Origin: Methylobacterium radiotolerans JCM 2831
GTDB lineage: Bacteria; Pseudomonadota; Alphaproteobacteria; Rhizobiales; Beijerinckiaceae
Reading direction: 5' to 3'
Assembly (NCBI RefSeq): GCF_000019725.1
Contig: NC_010505.1
Span: 3,351,001-3,415,000 of the forward strand
DNA length: 64,000 bases
The notes beneath the pieces are model-generated. The model ran no database searches. It was not told where the DNA came from and saw nothing but the letters and a program-made list of their open reading frames with translations. This document shows, piece after piece, positions 36,915-51,991 of this stretch (position 1 is its first letter; every line of letters begins with the position of its first letter). Both the position numbers and the translations under genes were made by a program.

Positions 36915-37869
36915 GCCCAGATGTTATGCATCCTGTGGTTGCATATCAACTCGTCTACGCAACCTAACTCCGAGGCTGCACGGGACATCGAATGGCTTGG
37001 TAAACATCGGGCAGAAGTTCAGCCAATCGACAGACGAGCATCCGCAAGCCTTGATAACTCAACCGGTTCTGGTTTTCCGGAGCGCAGCTCGGATTGAGTT
37101 GCGAGCGGCAGCACGGCTCGGTGCGGCCTGAACGTCGGCTCGACCAAGACAAGCAGATATCGACGTCGATCTCCGATGCCGCAGATGGGTGGAACGCGTG
37201 CAGGACGAGTACGTCCGTTCCGATGCCTCTGCTGCTCGGAAACGGAACGGCAGAAAACCACCCATCTGAGACCTTCAGGCGAACGATTCGTGCCGGCAGA
37301 CGCTGGCTAGAAGCTGCCGCCCCGTTTCGGAGCAGGCTCGCAACAGAGGCAGACGCGCTGCCTTCGACCAGGCTGGACATACAGCCTGGTGTGACACGCT
37401 CAGGCAGGAGCAGCAGCGGATACCTACGTCGCGACGCGGCCTTCCACTGACGAACGACAGCCCGCGGCGGCGCCCCTCGGCCGACAACGCCATCATATGG
37501 CCCACCGTCGATCTCCGTGAGCTCTCGCTGAAGTAGCGTCAGAGCCGCGAATACAAGCCGATGCGATCTCAGTCCCGCACGCCGCGGGAGGAGCTCAGAA
37601 CCAAAGTTGAACGCTCCTAACATGCATTAATTCGGGAGCGCGCGGAGGAAGCTAAGCAGCAACGCTCGGCGACCCGTCGCTCCATTTTCGGTCCAATTGC
37701 TGTCCATCAGGAATTGCAACGTGCTGGCCCGGTGCGCGGATCGAACGAAAGGGCAACCATCTACATTGAGCCCTATTGCTGTTCTTCGCCGTCGGTGCTT
37801 CTTCGCTGCGCCCGCGATCCGAACGGCGGCCTCATCGGGCCTGTGCATCTACCCTGAAGGTGTATCCGA
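36915..37869 (+). other. Gene-free accessory stretch
   Basis: About 950 bases with only weak frames on both strands, including 36964-37623 on the minus strand and 37094-37450 on the plus strand. They are rich in Arg and Ser and lack coding bias, and I see no recognisable domain. The right end should hold the promoter of the large kinase gene; an AAGGTG box is present just before its ATG. Confidence 0.45.
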
Positions 37870-43676
<5,807 letters not shown>

Positions 43677-43680
<4 letters not shown>

Positions 43681-45767
43681 CGGACCGGCTGGAGTTCCGT
43701 CCGACTGGTGCCGCTGCCGCCGCCGAACAGCTTGCCGGGCTCGCTACTCCGGATGCAGTCCGAGCGAAAATCCTGATCGTCGACGATGATCAGCGCAATC
43801 TGCTCGCCGCCTCGGAGATCCTCGCTGATCCGGCAATCGACATGGTCCTGGCAAACTCCCCGGAGGAAGCCCTGCGCCGGGCCCTCCGGGAGGATTTCGC
43901 CGTGATCCTGCTCGACGTGCAGATGCCGCGCATGGATGGCTACGAGGTGGCCGCGCTCATCCGCAGCCGCTCGCGCACGTCGCGCGTCCCGATCCTGTTC
44001 CTCACGGCGCACAACAAGGACGACATGCACATCTTCCGCGGCTACTCGGCGGGAGCGGTGGACTATGTGTTCAAGCCCATCCAACCTCTCGTCTTGAAGT
44101 CGAAGGTCGACGTCTTCGTCGACCTGTACCGCAAGACCGAAGAGATCAAGCGCAAGGCGGCGGCTGAGAAGCAGCTGCTCCTGGAGAACCTGCGCGTGCG
44201 CGGCGAGAAGCTCGAGGCCGAGCAGGCGCTGCGCAGGCAGGCGGAGCATCAGGCCGCCGTGCTGCGCGGCCTTCCCATCGCGCTCTACACCTCACCGCTC
44301 GGCGTGGAAGACCGGCGGCTCCACTTCACCAACGACAGCATCGAGCGCATCACCGGCTTCTCGCGCGAGGCTTTTGCCGGATCCAGCCTCTGGGAGTCCC
44401 GCCTCGAAGCGGAAGACCGGAACCGCGTGCTGGCGGATCTGCGCACCGTCTCCGAGGTCGGTGCCGTGGCTCTGGAATATCGCTGGCGCAACGCGGACGG
44501 CACGGAGCGGCACATCCTCGACCAGATCGCGGTCAACCGCGATGAGAGCGGCACGGGGGTCGAGCTCTTCGGCATGTGGTTCGACGTGACCGAGCGCAAG
44601 GAGCTCGAGCTCAGCTTGCAGCACGCCTCGAAGCTCGAGGCCGTCGGCCGTCTGACCGGCGGGATCGCCCACGACTTCAACAACATGTTGAGCATCGTGA
44701 TCGGCAATCTCGACCTGATGAAGGGCTCGCTCAAGGGGAACGAGAAGGCGCTCCGCCGCGTCGAGAGTGCCATCGAGGGAGCGCATCGCTGCGCAGAGCT
44801 CACCAGCCGGCTGCTGGCCTTCTCCCGGCGCTCTCCGCTCCAGCCGAGAGCGCTGGACTTCACGAGCTTCATCCCTGGCCTGGTCAAGCTGCTCGAGCGC
44901 ACGCTCGGCGAGCAAATCACGATCTCGGCGAAGCTGGAGGAGAACCTGCCGGAAGTCTGCGTCGATCATGCCCAGTTCGAAGCCGCTCTCATCAATCTCG
45001 CTGTCAATGCGCGGGACGCGATGCCGAACGGAGGTACGTTGAGCATTTCCATCAGGCGTGGCGAGCCCGGTGTACAGGACGGAATCGAGCCGGTCCGCTG
45101 CGTGGAGATCACGGTCACCGACACGGGAACGGGGATGTCGCCGGGCGTCCTGGTCCGCGTGTTCGAACCCTTCTTCACGACGAAGGAGACCGGCAAAGGC
45201 ACCGGCCTGGGTCTGAGCATGGTCTACGGCTTCGTGCAGCAGAGCGGCGGAACCATCACCGTCAATAGCAATCCGGACCAGGGCACGCGGTTCGTCATCA
45301 CGTTACCTGAAATCGTCAAAGGTAACTTCACGCCGGAGCATGCGCACCCGCACGCGACCAGGGGAGTGCCGGACCCGCTAGACGGCGCTGGCAGGGCCGT
45401 GCTCGTCGTCGAGGACGACGCCGACGTTCGCTCCACTGTTGTCTCGACGCTTGAGGCGCTTGCCTTCAAGGTTTTGAGCGCGACTGACGGAGCCGAGGCC
45501 GTCGACATGCTGCAGAATGTTCCGGATATCGCGCTCGTCTTCAGCGACGTGAACATGCCCGGGGCGATGACCGGAATAGACCTCGGACACTTGGTTCGCC
45601 AGCGGTGGCCAAAGATACAGATCCTGCTGTCGTCAGGCTATTTGAAAGAAAACCAGGACACGAACGGCTTCGCTCTGCTGCAGAAGCCATATCGAGCGGC
45701 GGATTTGATTGAAATATTGAGGGGACTCATCGGCGAGACGGATGAGGTCATGAGCTCAGACCGGTAG
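43677..45767 (+). CDS. Hybrid histidine kinase, REC-PAS-kinase-REC
   Basis: A 696-residue soluble kinase. An N-terminal receiver (Asp80 in [11 protein letters not shown]) is followed by a coiled coil, a PAS domain near 200-310, a HisKA-type domain with His332 in GGIAHDFNN, an ATPase domain ([27 protein letters not shown]), and a C-terminal receiver with Asp624 in FSDVNMPG. Its ATG overlaps the stop of the poly-HAMP kinase gene, so the two are made together. The N-terminal receiver is a natural acceptor for phosphate from the larger kinase, suggesting a two-step relay. Confidence 0.95.
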
Positions 45768-46296
45768 AGAGATCCGACAGCGACGATCGCGTTGAAGCGT
45801 GCTCGCAGATGCGAGCTTTTCGGCTAAACGAGGCGCACGAGCGTTTTCGGTCTGCGCTGGGTCGCTACGGCTGGGTCCACACAGAGGTCACGGGCTGATT
45901 CATCGGACGCTCCGGGTGAGGAACGACCGATGGGACGGCCCTGCAGTCGGGATCTGCGCGAGCGGGGGGTGAAAGCCGCCGCTAGAACCTCGCGCCAAGT
46001 TCTTCGGTGGCGTAGGCGGTGAGCCTGACTGAACCGGAGACTCTCCGGGTCCTGTGATCCTCAATGCAGCGCGCTGGGATAGAAGTTGCGCGCGAGACCT
46101 CGTCGACGACGCGCCCCCGGGTAAGCCGCAAACAGCACCGAACGTGCCTGTTCCCGAACGTGCCTGTTCCCGAACGTGCCCCAGAGGATGACAACGTTAC
46201 AGGAACTCGGGCCGCCGCACCCCGCCGCCCGATTCTCCGCGCCGCACGGAGCGGACGTCGGCCGGACCGGTTTGATCCGGAAATCGTCGACGGCGC
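45768..46296. other. Intergenic stretch between kinase and dehydrogenase genes
   Basis: No convincing gene on either strand; short frames such as 45982-46194 on the minus strand show no recognisable product. It separates two converging transcripts and contains a 16-bp tandem repeat at 46139-46180. Confidence 0.5.
46139..46180. repeat. 16-bp tandem repeat, 2.6 copies
   Basis: The unit CGAACGTGCCTGTTCC occurs twice in full and once in part, without mismatches. No matching binding site is known to me; it could be simple slippage in a non-coding region. Confidence 0.85.
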
Positions 46297-47229
46297 TCAG
46301 AAACCGCGGCGACGGTCAACGCGGTTGAGCAGCGGCTGCCCGTCGCGAAGGGCTCGAACCGCCGCAATCATCTGACGCGCCGCATCGTCCGGCTGGCTCG
46401 CGCTGGCGCTGTGAGGAGTCACGAGGATCCGCGGGTGGCCGAGGAGCGGATGATCCGCGGGCGGCGGTTCCTCCGACAGCACGTCGAGAATGGCAGCCCC
46501 GAGCTGGCCCGTGTCCAACGCCGCGATCAGGTCGCGCTCGACGACATGAGCACCGCGCCCTGCATTCAGGAGCGCGGCCCCGGCCGGCAGATGCCGGAAC
46601 AGGTCTCCGTCGAGCAGTCCGCGCGTTTCCGGCGTCAGGGGCAGCAGGCACACGAGGATGTTGCAGCCGGACAGGAAATCCGGGAGCGCCGAACGGCCGG
46701 CGAAGCACGTGACGCCGTCCAGCGTCTTGGGGCTTCTCGCCCAGCCGCGAACTTGGAAGCCGAACCCGGCCAGGGCCGCGGCCGCCGCGCTCCCGAGCAC
46801 GCCCAGGCCGAGGATTCCGACCTGGGTGGTCCGGGCCGTGCGGATCGCCCGCGGCTTCCAGATGCCCCGACGGGTCTCGCTCGCGTAAGGAACGAGGTCC
46901 CGGTGCAGAGCCAGCACGCCGAGCGTGACATACTCGACCATGGAGCGCGTCACGTCGGGGGCGACCATGCGGACGATGTGCACGGGCTCCGGCAGGGCAT
47001 CGAGCGGCAGGTGATCGATCCCGGCGCCGACGGAGAACACGAGGCGCAGGTCGGGCATCTGCTCGGCCAAGTCCGCGGGCGGCTGCCAACCGGCGAAGGC
47101 GCTCACGCCGGGAAACCGCGTGCCGTGCGCCCAGTCGACCAGGCTCAGCTCCGGCGCCTCCTGGGCGAACACGCGGTGCCAGACGCGGGCGTGCTCCGGA
47201 ACGGTCTTGAGAACGACGGGGATCACCAT
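46297..47229 (-). CDS. D-2-hydroxyacid dehydrogenase (GhrA-like)
   Basis: A cytosolic NAD(P)H-dependent dehydrogenase of 310 residues, closest in pattern to glyoxylate/hydroxypyruvate reductase A. The Rossmann loop is GILGLGVLGSAAA; the catalytic Arg lies in NAGRGAHVVE, the Glu in DVLSEEPPP and the His in TPHSASAS. It is the last gene of the ten-gene minus-strand operon and starts 4 bases after the GntR regulator gene. It could reduce an alpha-keto or glyoxylate-type product of the upstream aminotransferase or phospholyase. Confidence 0.9.
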   Translation of the reverse strand: MVIPVVLKTVPEHARVWHRVFAQEAPELSLVDWAHGTRFPGVSAFAGWQPPADLAEQMPDLRLVFSVGAGIDHLPLDALPEPVHIVRMVAPDVTRSMVEYVTLGVLALHRDLVPYASETRRGIWKPRAIRTARTTQVGILGLGVLGSAAAAALAGFGFQVRGWARSPKTLDGVTCFAGRSALPDFLSGCNILVCLLPLTPETRGLLDGDLFRHLPAGAALLNAGRGAHVVERDLIAALDTGQLGAAILDVLSEEPPPADHPLLGHPRILVTPHSASASQPDDAARQMIAAVRALRDGQPLLNRVDRRRGF

Positions 47230-47233
47230 CGCC

Positions 47234-48088
47234 CTACACGGCTCCCGGCGCAGTTCGGCGGTCCGCGACGCTGCGCCGGGCGCGCCGCCTCGGCGATCCT
47301 TCGGCCCCTCCGGGCGGCGCAGCGTCCCCGGCCTGCTCGGATCGCCTCAGCAGCGCGAAGGCCGGCGAGGCGGGGTCGAACGCGACGAAATCGGGCTCCC
47401 GGGCGAGCAGGATCCGCAACGAGTTCAGCGTCCCGCCCAGATGTGTGCGCAGGAGCGAGACCGCATGCTCCGCGTCCCGCCGGCAGAGCGCCTCGAAGAT
47501 CGCCCTGTGCTCGTCGAGCACCTCCACGTGATAATTCTGCAGCGGGAAGGCGTTGCGCCGCACGCGGTCGAGCTGGCCGGTGGCGAGGTGGATCGTGTCC
47601 CAGACGCGGGGGAAACCGGCAGAGGCGCACAGGAGCCGGTGGAAGTCGTTGTCGAGGGCGAAGGATTCGGCGTTGTCGCCGCGCCGTGCCGCGTCCGCCT
47701 CGCGGAAGAGGACGAGCTCGAAGGCGGACCGGCGGGCGGGTTCGAAGCGCTCGGCTGCCAGGGCCACCATCCGCAGCTCCAGGCTCTCGCGCACGAGCTG
47801 GCCCTCGATCACCTCGTCCAGGATGATCTTGTTGACGAAGGTGGCGTCGCTCGGGACCACGGTCACCAGCCGCTGCTGCGCGAGCCTGAGGATCGCGTCC
47901 CGCAGGGGCGTGCGCGACACGCCGAGCTCGTCGCACAGATCCTTCTCCACGAGGCGCGCGCCGGGTTTCAGCTGCATGGCGATGATGGCCTCGCGCAGGG
48001 TCGCGTAGACCCGCGCCGCCTTCGGCAGATCGGCGCGCAGGGCCGGTCCCGCCACCGGACTCGGATCCAGGACGTCCGCTGGATGCAT
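47234..48088 (-). CDS. GntR-family (FCD-type) transcriptional regulator
   Basis: A 284-residue regulator. The N-terminal winged helix-turn-helix is visible in VYATLREAIIAMQLKPGARLVEKDLCDELGVSRTPLRDAILRL, and the C-terminal FCD domain has the metal-binding pattern around NDFHRLLCASAGF, DEHRAIFEAL and LLRTHL. The ATG ending at 48088 has an AGGAGA box; the upstream-open frame is not needed. It is encoded within the catabolic operon and most likely controls it, possibly through the palindrome upstream of the transporter binding-protein gene. Confidence 0.9.
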   Translation of the reverse strand: MHPADVLDPSPVAGPALRADLPKAARVYATLREAIIAMQLKPGARLVEKDLCDELGVSRTPLRDAILRLAQQRLVTVVPSDATFVNKIILDEVIEGQLVRESLELRMVALAAERFEPARRSAFELVLFREADAARRGDNAESFALDNDFHRLLCASAGFPRVWDTIHLATGQLDRVRRNAFPLQNYHVEVLDEHRAIFEALCRRDAEHAVSLLRTHLGGTLNSLRILLAREPDFVAFDPASPAFALLRRSEQAGDAAPPGGAEGSPRRRARRSVADRRTAPGAV

Positions 48089-48122
48089 GGGTCGTCTCCT
48101 GCCAGGTCTTTCGTTCTTCTTG

Positions 48123-49424
48123 TCAGGCCGCACCGTCCAGGGTTTTTCCCAGGACCTCAAGGAACAGCGCGGCGTGCTCGGCGGAGAAGGTCAGCGGCGG
48201 GCGGATTTTCAGCACGTTGTCGTGGGGGCCGGACGCGCTGATCAGGATACCCTCCTCGCGCAGGGCGTTGACGACCCGCTTGGCCAGCGCCGCGTCGGGG
48301 GTGCGGCTCTCCCGGCAGGCGACGAGGTCGAGACCGAGGAACAGGCCCGCCCCCCGCACGTCGCCGATGGCCGGGATCCGCGCCATCAGCGCCCGCATCC
48401 CCTCCAGCATCAGGCGGCCGGTGGCGGCGGCGTTCGCCACCAGGTCCTGGTCCGCCAGGATGTCGAGCACCGCGCCGGCCGCCGCGATCGAGACGGTGTT
48501 GGCGCCGAAGGTGTTGAAGTAGCGCACGTCCCGGCCGAACCGTTCCGCCACCTCGGGCTGCATCGCGACCCCCGCGATGGGCAGGCCATTGCCCATCGGC
48601 TTGCCCATCACGGCCATGTCGGGAACGATGCCGTGGCGGGCGAAGCCCCACATGCCTGCCCCGGTCCGGCCGAAGCCCGGCTGCACCTCGTCGGCGATGT
48701 AGAGCGCGCCGGCCTCCCGCACCGCCTCCCGGGCCGGCCGGAGGAAGCCGGCGGGCTCGGCCAGGGTCCCGTCCGTCGAGAAGATGCCGTCGGCGATGAA
48801 CGCCGCGGGCCGCACGCCGTGGCGGCGCATGTCGGCGAAGGCCGCCCGAACGTCCTCGGCCAGCCGCGCGCCGACGTCGACGCCGGGATTCCGGTAGGCG
48901 TCCGGCGCCGGCACCGTCCAGACATCGCGGCCGAGGGGGACGGCCGGGCCGAGCGACGGGGAGATCCCCGCCGTGGCCTCGGTGGTCCCGTGATAGGCGT
49001 TCCGCGTGATCACCAGACCGGTGCCGCCGGTCTGGTAGCGCGCGATCCGCAGGGCGAGGTCCACCGCCTCGGACCCCGTGCAGGTGTACATGACGTGGCC
49101 GAAGGCGGCCGGATAGGTGGAGAGCAGCCGCTCGGAGTAGTCGAGCACCGCCTCGTGCAGGTAGCGGGTGTGGGTGTTGAGGGTGGCCATCTGGCGCGTC
49201 ACCGCCTCCACCACCCGCGGGTGGCAATGGCCGACGCAGGGCACGTTGTTGTAGGCGTCGAGGTAGCGGCGCCCGTCGGCGTCGTACAGCCAGACATCCT
49301 CGCCGCGCACGATGTGGACCGGCCGCTCGTAGAAGAGCCGGTACGAGGCGCCGAGGAGGTCGCGGCGCCGGGCGATCAGGGCCTCGGCGGAAGCGGCCGG
49401 GGCGGACGTGGAAGACGCGGTCAT
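48123..49424 (-). CDS. Class III PLP enzyme, phospholyase-like
   Basis: A 433-residue fold-type I PLP enzyme with the Schiff-base Lys275 in VMGKPMGNG. It is annotated by fold as an aminotransferase, but segments such as LYDADGRRYLDAYNN, VGHCHPRVVEAV, RYLHEAVLDYSERL, ADEVQPGFGRTG and GPHDNVLKIRPPL closely follow the ethanolamine-phosphate and phosphohydroxylysine phospho-lyases as I remember them. Those enzymes eliminate phosphate and ammonia from a phosphorylated amino alcohol to give an aldehyde. The neighbouring kinase gene, 9 bases away, supports this reading. Simple transamination remains the alternative. Confidence 0.85.
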   Translation of the reverse strand: MTASSTSAPAASAEALIARRRDLLGASYRLFYERPVHIVRGEDVWLYDADGRRYLDAYNNVPCVGHCHPRVVEAVTRQMATLNTHTRYLHEAVLDYSERLLSTYPAAFGHVMYTCTGSEAVDLALRIARYQTGGTGLVITRNAYHGTTEATAGISPSLGPAVPLGRDVWTVPAPDAYRNPGVDVGARLAEDVRAAFADMRRHGVRPAAFIADGIFSTDGTLAEPAGFLRPAREAVREAGALYIADEVQPGFGRTGAGMWGFARHGIVPDMAVMGKPMGNGLPIAGVAMQPEVAERFGRDVRYFNTFGANTVSIAAAGAVLDILADQDLVANAAATGRLMLEGMRALMARIPAIGDVRGAGLFLGLDLVACRESRTPDAALAKRVVNALREEGILISASGPHDNVLKIRPPLTFSAEHAALFLEVLGKTLDGAA

Positions 49425-49433
49425 GGCGTGGCC

Positions 49434-50501
49434 TCAGGAACGACAGGCCTCGGCGATCGCCGCATCCATCGCTTCCGGCGCCAGGTCGTCGAGGTGCCGG
49501 AACTGCTCCCAGACGCCGGCGCTGTTGCGGGTGAGGTAGTCCCGGCGCTCGGGGAAGCGGCGGGCGCGCCATTCCGGGATCAGGAGGCGCAGGGCCATCC
49601 GCGTCCGGATCGCCGTCGGCAGCAGCGCGACCTCGGCCTCCGACAACCTCGCGACCGAGGCGTAGCCCCGCAGGAAGGCCAGGGCCGGCCCGAGGGGATG
49701 GGCATCGAGGCCGAGCTGGTACGCCGCCGCGATCGCCACGTCGAACATCCGGGCCGTGCGGACCATGTCGCCGAAATCGATCACCCCGGTGATCCGGTCC
49801 GGATCGTCGGGATCGACGAGGATGTTGTCGCCGCCGAGGTCGTTGTGGACCACCTGATGCGGCAGGTCCGGCAGGGCGGGCACGATCCGCGCGGCGAACG
49901 CGTCGAGGATGCCGGCGAGGCGGTCGCGCTGCCCGCCCTCGGGGAAGACGTCGAGCACGGCGCGCAGCCGCCCGGCATGCCGCAGGTCCCAGGAGGAGAC
50001 GTGGTCCGCCGCCGGGTCCGTGAAGCCCTCAAGCGCACCCTGGAGGCGGGCCAGCAGCGCCCCGGCCGCCCGGCGCTGCCCGTCGGTCCGGGGGCCGGCG
50101 GCCTGCGAGCGCCCCGGGGTGAAGGTGGTGAGCCGCACGGTGCGGCGATCCGCCGGCGCGACGGTGAGGCGCGCGTCGGGCTCGCCCGCGCGGGTCGGCA
50201 CGATGCGCGGCAGCGGCAGGTCCGGCGCGGCCCGCGCGACGTGGATCAGGGCGTTGCTGTGCAGGCGGGACACCGCGGGATCCTCGCCGGGGCTCAGGAT
50301 CTTCAGGAAGTAGGCGATCCCCGCCCCCGCATCGAGGCGAAAGTTCGAATCTTTCTCCCCGGCGAGCCACGACGCCGCGCCGGCGATGCCGTAATGCGCG
50401 GCGGCGATGCCCTCGGCGGTGCGGGCATCGACCGGCTCGGCCACGACCGACAGGCCGGCGCCGATGCCGCTCTCGGGGGCGTCGATCGTGGGATGGGACA
50501 T
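49434..50501 (-). CDS. APH-type phosphotransferase, hydroxylysine-kinase-like
   Basis: A 355-residue small-molecule kinase of the aminoglycoside/choline kinase fold. The nucleotide-binding region includes GEKDSNFRLDAG and YFLKIL; the catalytic loop is HQVVHNDLGGDNILVD and the metal-binding segment GVIDFGDMVRT. The start at 50501 is set by the upstream gene. It is directly followed by the phospholyase-like PLP gene; in animals hydroxylysine kinase pairs with such a lyase, and bacterial kinase-PLP fusions of this type exist. The kinase would phosphorylate a hydroxyl group of the imported amine to prepare it for elimination. Confidence 0.87.
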   Translation of the reverse strand: MSHPTIDAPESGIGAGLSVVAEPVDARTAEGIAAAHYGIAGAASWLAGEKDSNFRLDAGAGIAYFLKILSPGEDPAVSRLHSNALIHVARAAPDLPLPRIVPTRAGEPDARLTVAPADRRTVRLTTFTPGRSQAAGPRTDGQRRAAGALLARLQGALEGFTDPAADHVSSWDLRHAGRLRAVLDVFPEGGQRDRLAGILDAFAARIVPALPDLPHQVVHNDLGGDNILVDPDDPDRITGVIDFGDMVRTARMFDVAIAAAYQLGLDAHPLGPALAFLRGYASVARLSEAEVALLPTAIRTRMALRLLIPEWRARRFPERRDYLTRNSAGVWEQFRHLDDLAPEAMDAAIAEACRS

Positions 50502-50545
50502 CGGGGATCCAGACAGGTGCTTCGAGACCGGCGCGCCCTGCGCCC

Positions 50546-51991
50546 TCAGGCGGGCCGGACCACAGGGGCGTCCGGGAACGCCTCCGGGTAGGCGGCTTGG
50601 TAGGCCGCGGCGGCCCGCAGGACGAGGTCGTCCCGGAACCGGGCGGCGACCATCTGCAGCCCGATCGGCAGGCCGCCCGAATCGAAGCCGCAGGGCACCG
50701 AGAGTGCGGCCTGGCCGGTCATGTTGAACGGGTAGGTGAAGGGGCTCCAGTCGGTCCAGTCGGTCATGCCCTGCCCCTCGGGGAAGTCGATGCCCGCCGG
50801 GATCGCGGTGACCGGCATGGTCGGGGAGAGGAGCAGGTCGTAGCGCGCGTGGAAGCGCGCCATCGTGACCTTCAGCTCGGCCCGGACCTGCTCCGCCGCC
50901 AGGAGGTCCGCCGCGCTGGTGCGGCGCCCGATCTCGGCGACGGCGACGAATCCGGGATCCATGCGCGCGCGATCCGTCTCGGTGGGGGCGAAGCGATCCA
51001 CGAGGACCGCCATGGCGGAGAACCAGATCACCCGCAGCGCCTCCAGGGGCGAGGCGAAGCCGGGATCGGCCTCCTCGACGACGGCGCCCATCGCGGCGAG
51101 GCGGGCGGCGGCCCGGTCCACCGCGGCGGCGACCTCGGGATCGACGCGGGCGTAGCCGAAGGTCCGGCTGTAGCCGATGCGCAGGCCCGCGACGCCGCCG
51201 CGGGCGGCCTCCGTCCAGTCCGGGACGGGGCTCGGGCAGTCGCCGTACAGGCCGTCCGGGGACGGGCCCGTGACGGCGTTCAGGAACAGGGCGGAATCCG
51301 CCACCGTCCGGGTGAGCGGGCCGCGATGGGCCATGTCCCGCAGCGGCGTCGGCGCGTCGGTGGCCAGCCAGCCGAAGGTCGGCTTGATCCCGAAGACGCC
51401 GCAGAACGACGACGGGATGCGGATCGAGCCCGCCCCGTCGGATCCCTCGTGCAGCACGCCCATGTTCAGGGCGGCGGCGACGCCGGCCCCGCCCGAGGAG
51501 CCCCCCGAGGCCCGATCGGTGCCCCAGGGATTGACGGTGTTGCCGAAGGCCGGGCCGTGGGTCACGCCCTTCCAGCCGAATTCCGGCGACGTGGTCGTGC
51601 CGAGGATGACCGCCCCGGCGGCGCGCAGGCGCCGCATCACCAGGATCTCGTCGGTGGCCGGGGCCTCGCCGGTGAGCTTCGAGCCCCGCCGCCACGGGAT
51701 GCCCTTGACGGCGGTCAGTTCCTTGATCGTCGTCGGCACCCCGTCGATCGGGCTCAGCGCCTCGCCCTTCGCCCAGCGCGCCTCCGAGGCCCGCGCGGCC
51801 TCGAGCGCCGGTTCGGGCGCGACATACGCGAAGGCATTCACCTGCGGGTTGAACCGCTCGATGCGTGCCAGCGCCGCCTGCGCGGCCTCCACCGGCGAGA
51901 CCCGGCCGGACGCGAACAGCGCCCCGAGCTCCACCGCGTCCATCTCGCCGAGATCGGTCCGGGTCGTGCGGATCTGGTCCATCGGGCTCAC
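50546..51991 (-). CDS. Amidase (amidase signature family)
   Basis: A 481-residue cytosolic hydrolase with the Ser-cisSer-Lys triad: Lys in GVPTTIKELTAVKG, the glycine-rich SGGSSGG segment, and the nucleophile Ser in GSDGAGSIRIPS. It would release an amine or ammonia from an amide. The GTG start at 51991 overlaps the aminotransferase stop as GTGA, which I take as the real start; an ATG at 51982 is the alternative. Its place inside the transporter operon suggests it acts on the imported substrate. Confidence 0.92.
   Translation of the reverse strand: MSPMDQIRTTRTDLGEMDAVELGALFASGRVSPVEAAQAALARIERFNPQVNAFAYVAPEPALEAARASEARWAKGEALSPIDGVPTTIKELTAVKGIPWRRGSKLTGEAPATDEILVMRRLRAAGAVILGTTTSPEFGWKGVTHGPAFGNTVNPWGTDRASGGSSGGAGVAAALNMGVLHEGSDGAGSIRIPSSFCGVFGIKPTFGWLATDAPTPLRDMAHRGPLTRTVADSALFLNAVTGPSPDGLYGDCPSPVPDWTEAARGGVAGLRIGYSRTFGYARVDPEVAAAVDRAAARLAAMGAVVEEADPGFASPLEALRVIWFSAMAVLVDRFAPTETDRARMDPGFVAVAEIGRRTSAADLLAAEQVRAELKVTMARFHARYDLLLSPTMPVTAIPAGIDFPEGQGMTDWTDWSPFTYPFNMTGQAALSVPCGFDSGGLPIGLQMVAARFRDDLVLRAAAAYQAAYPEAFPDAPVVRPA

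Noticed and set aside
36964..37623. 219-codon minus-strand frame
   Set aside because: Composition is Arg/Ser-rich without coding bias, ribosome binding site or recognisable domain.
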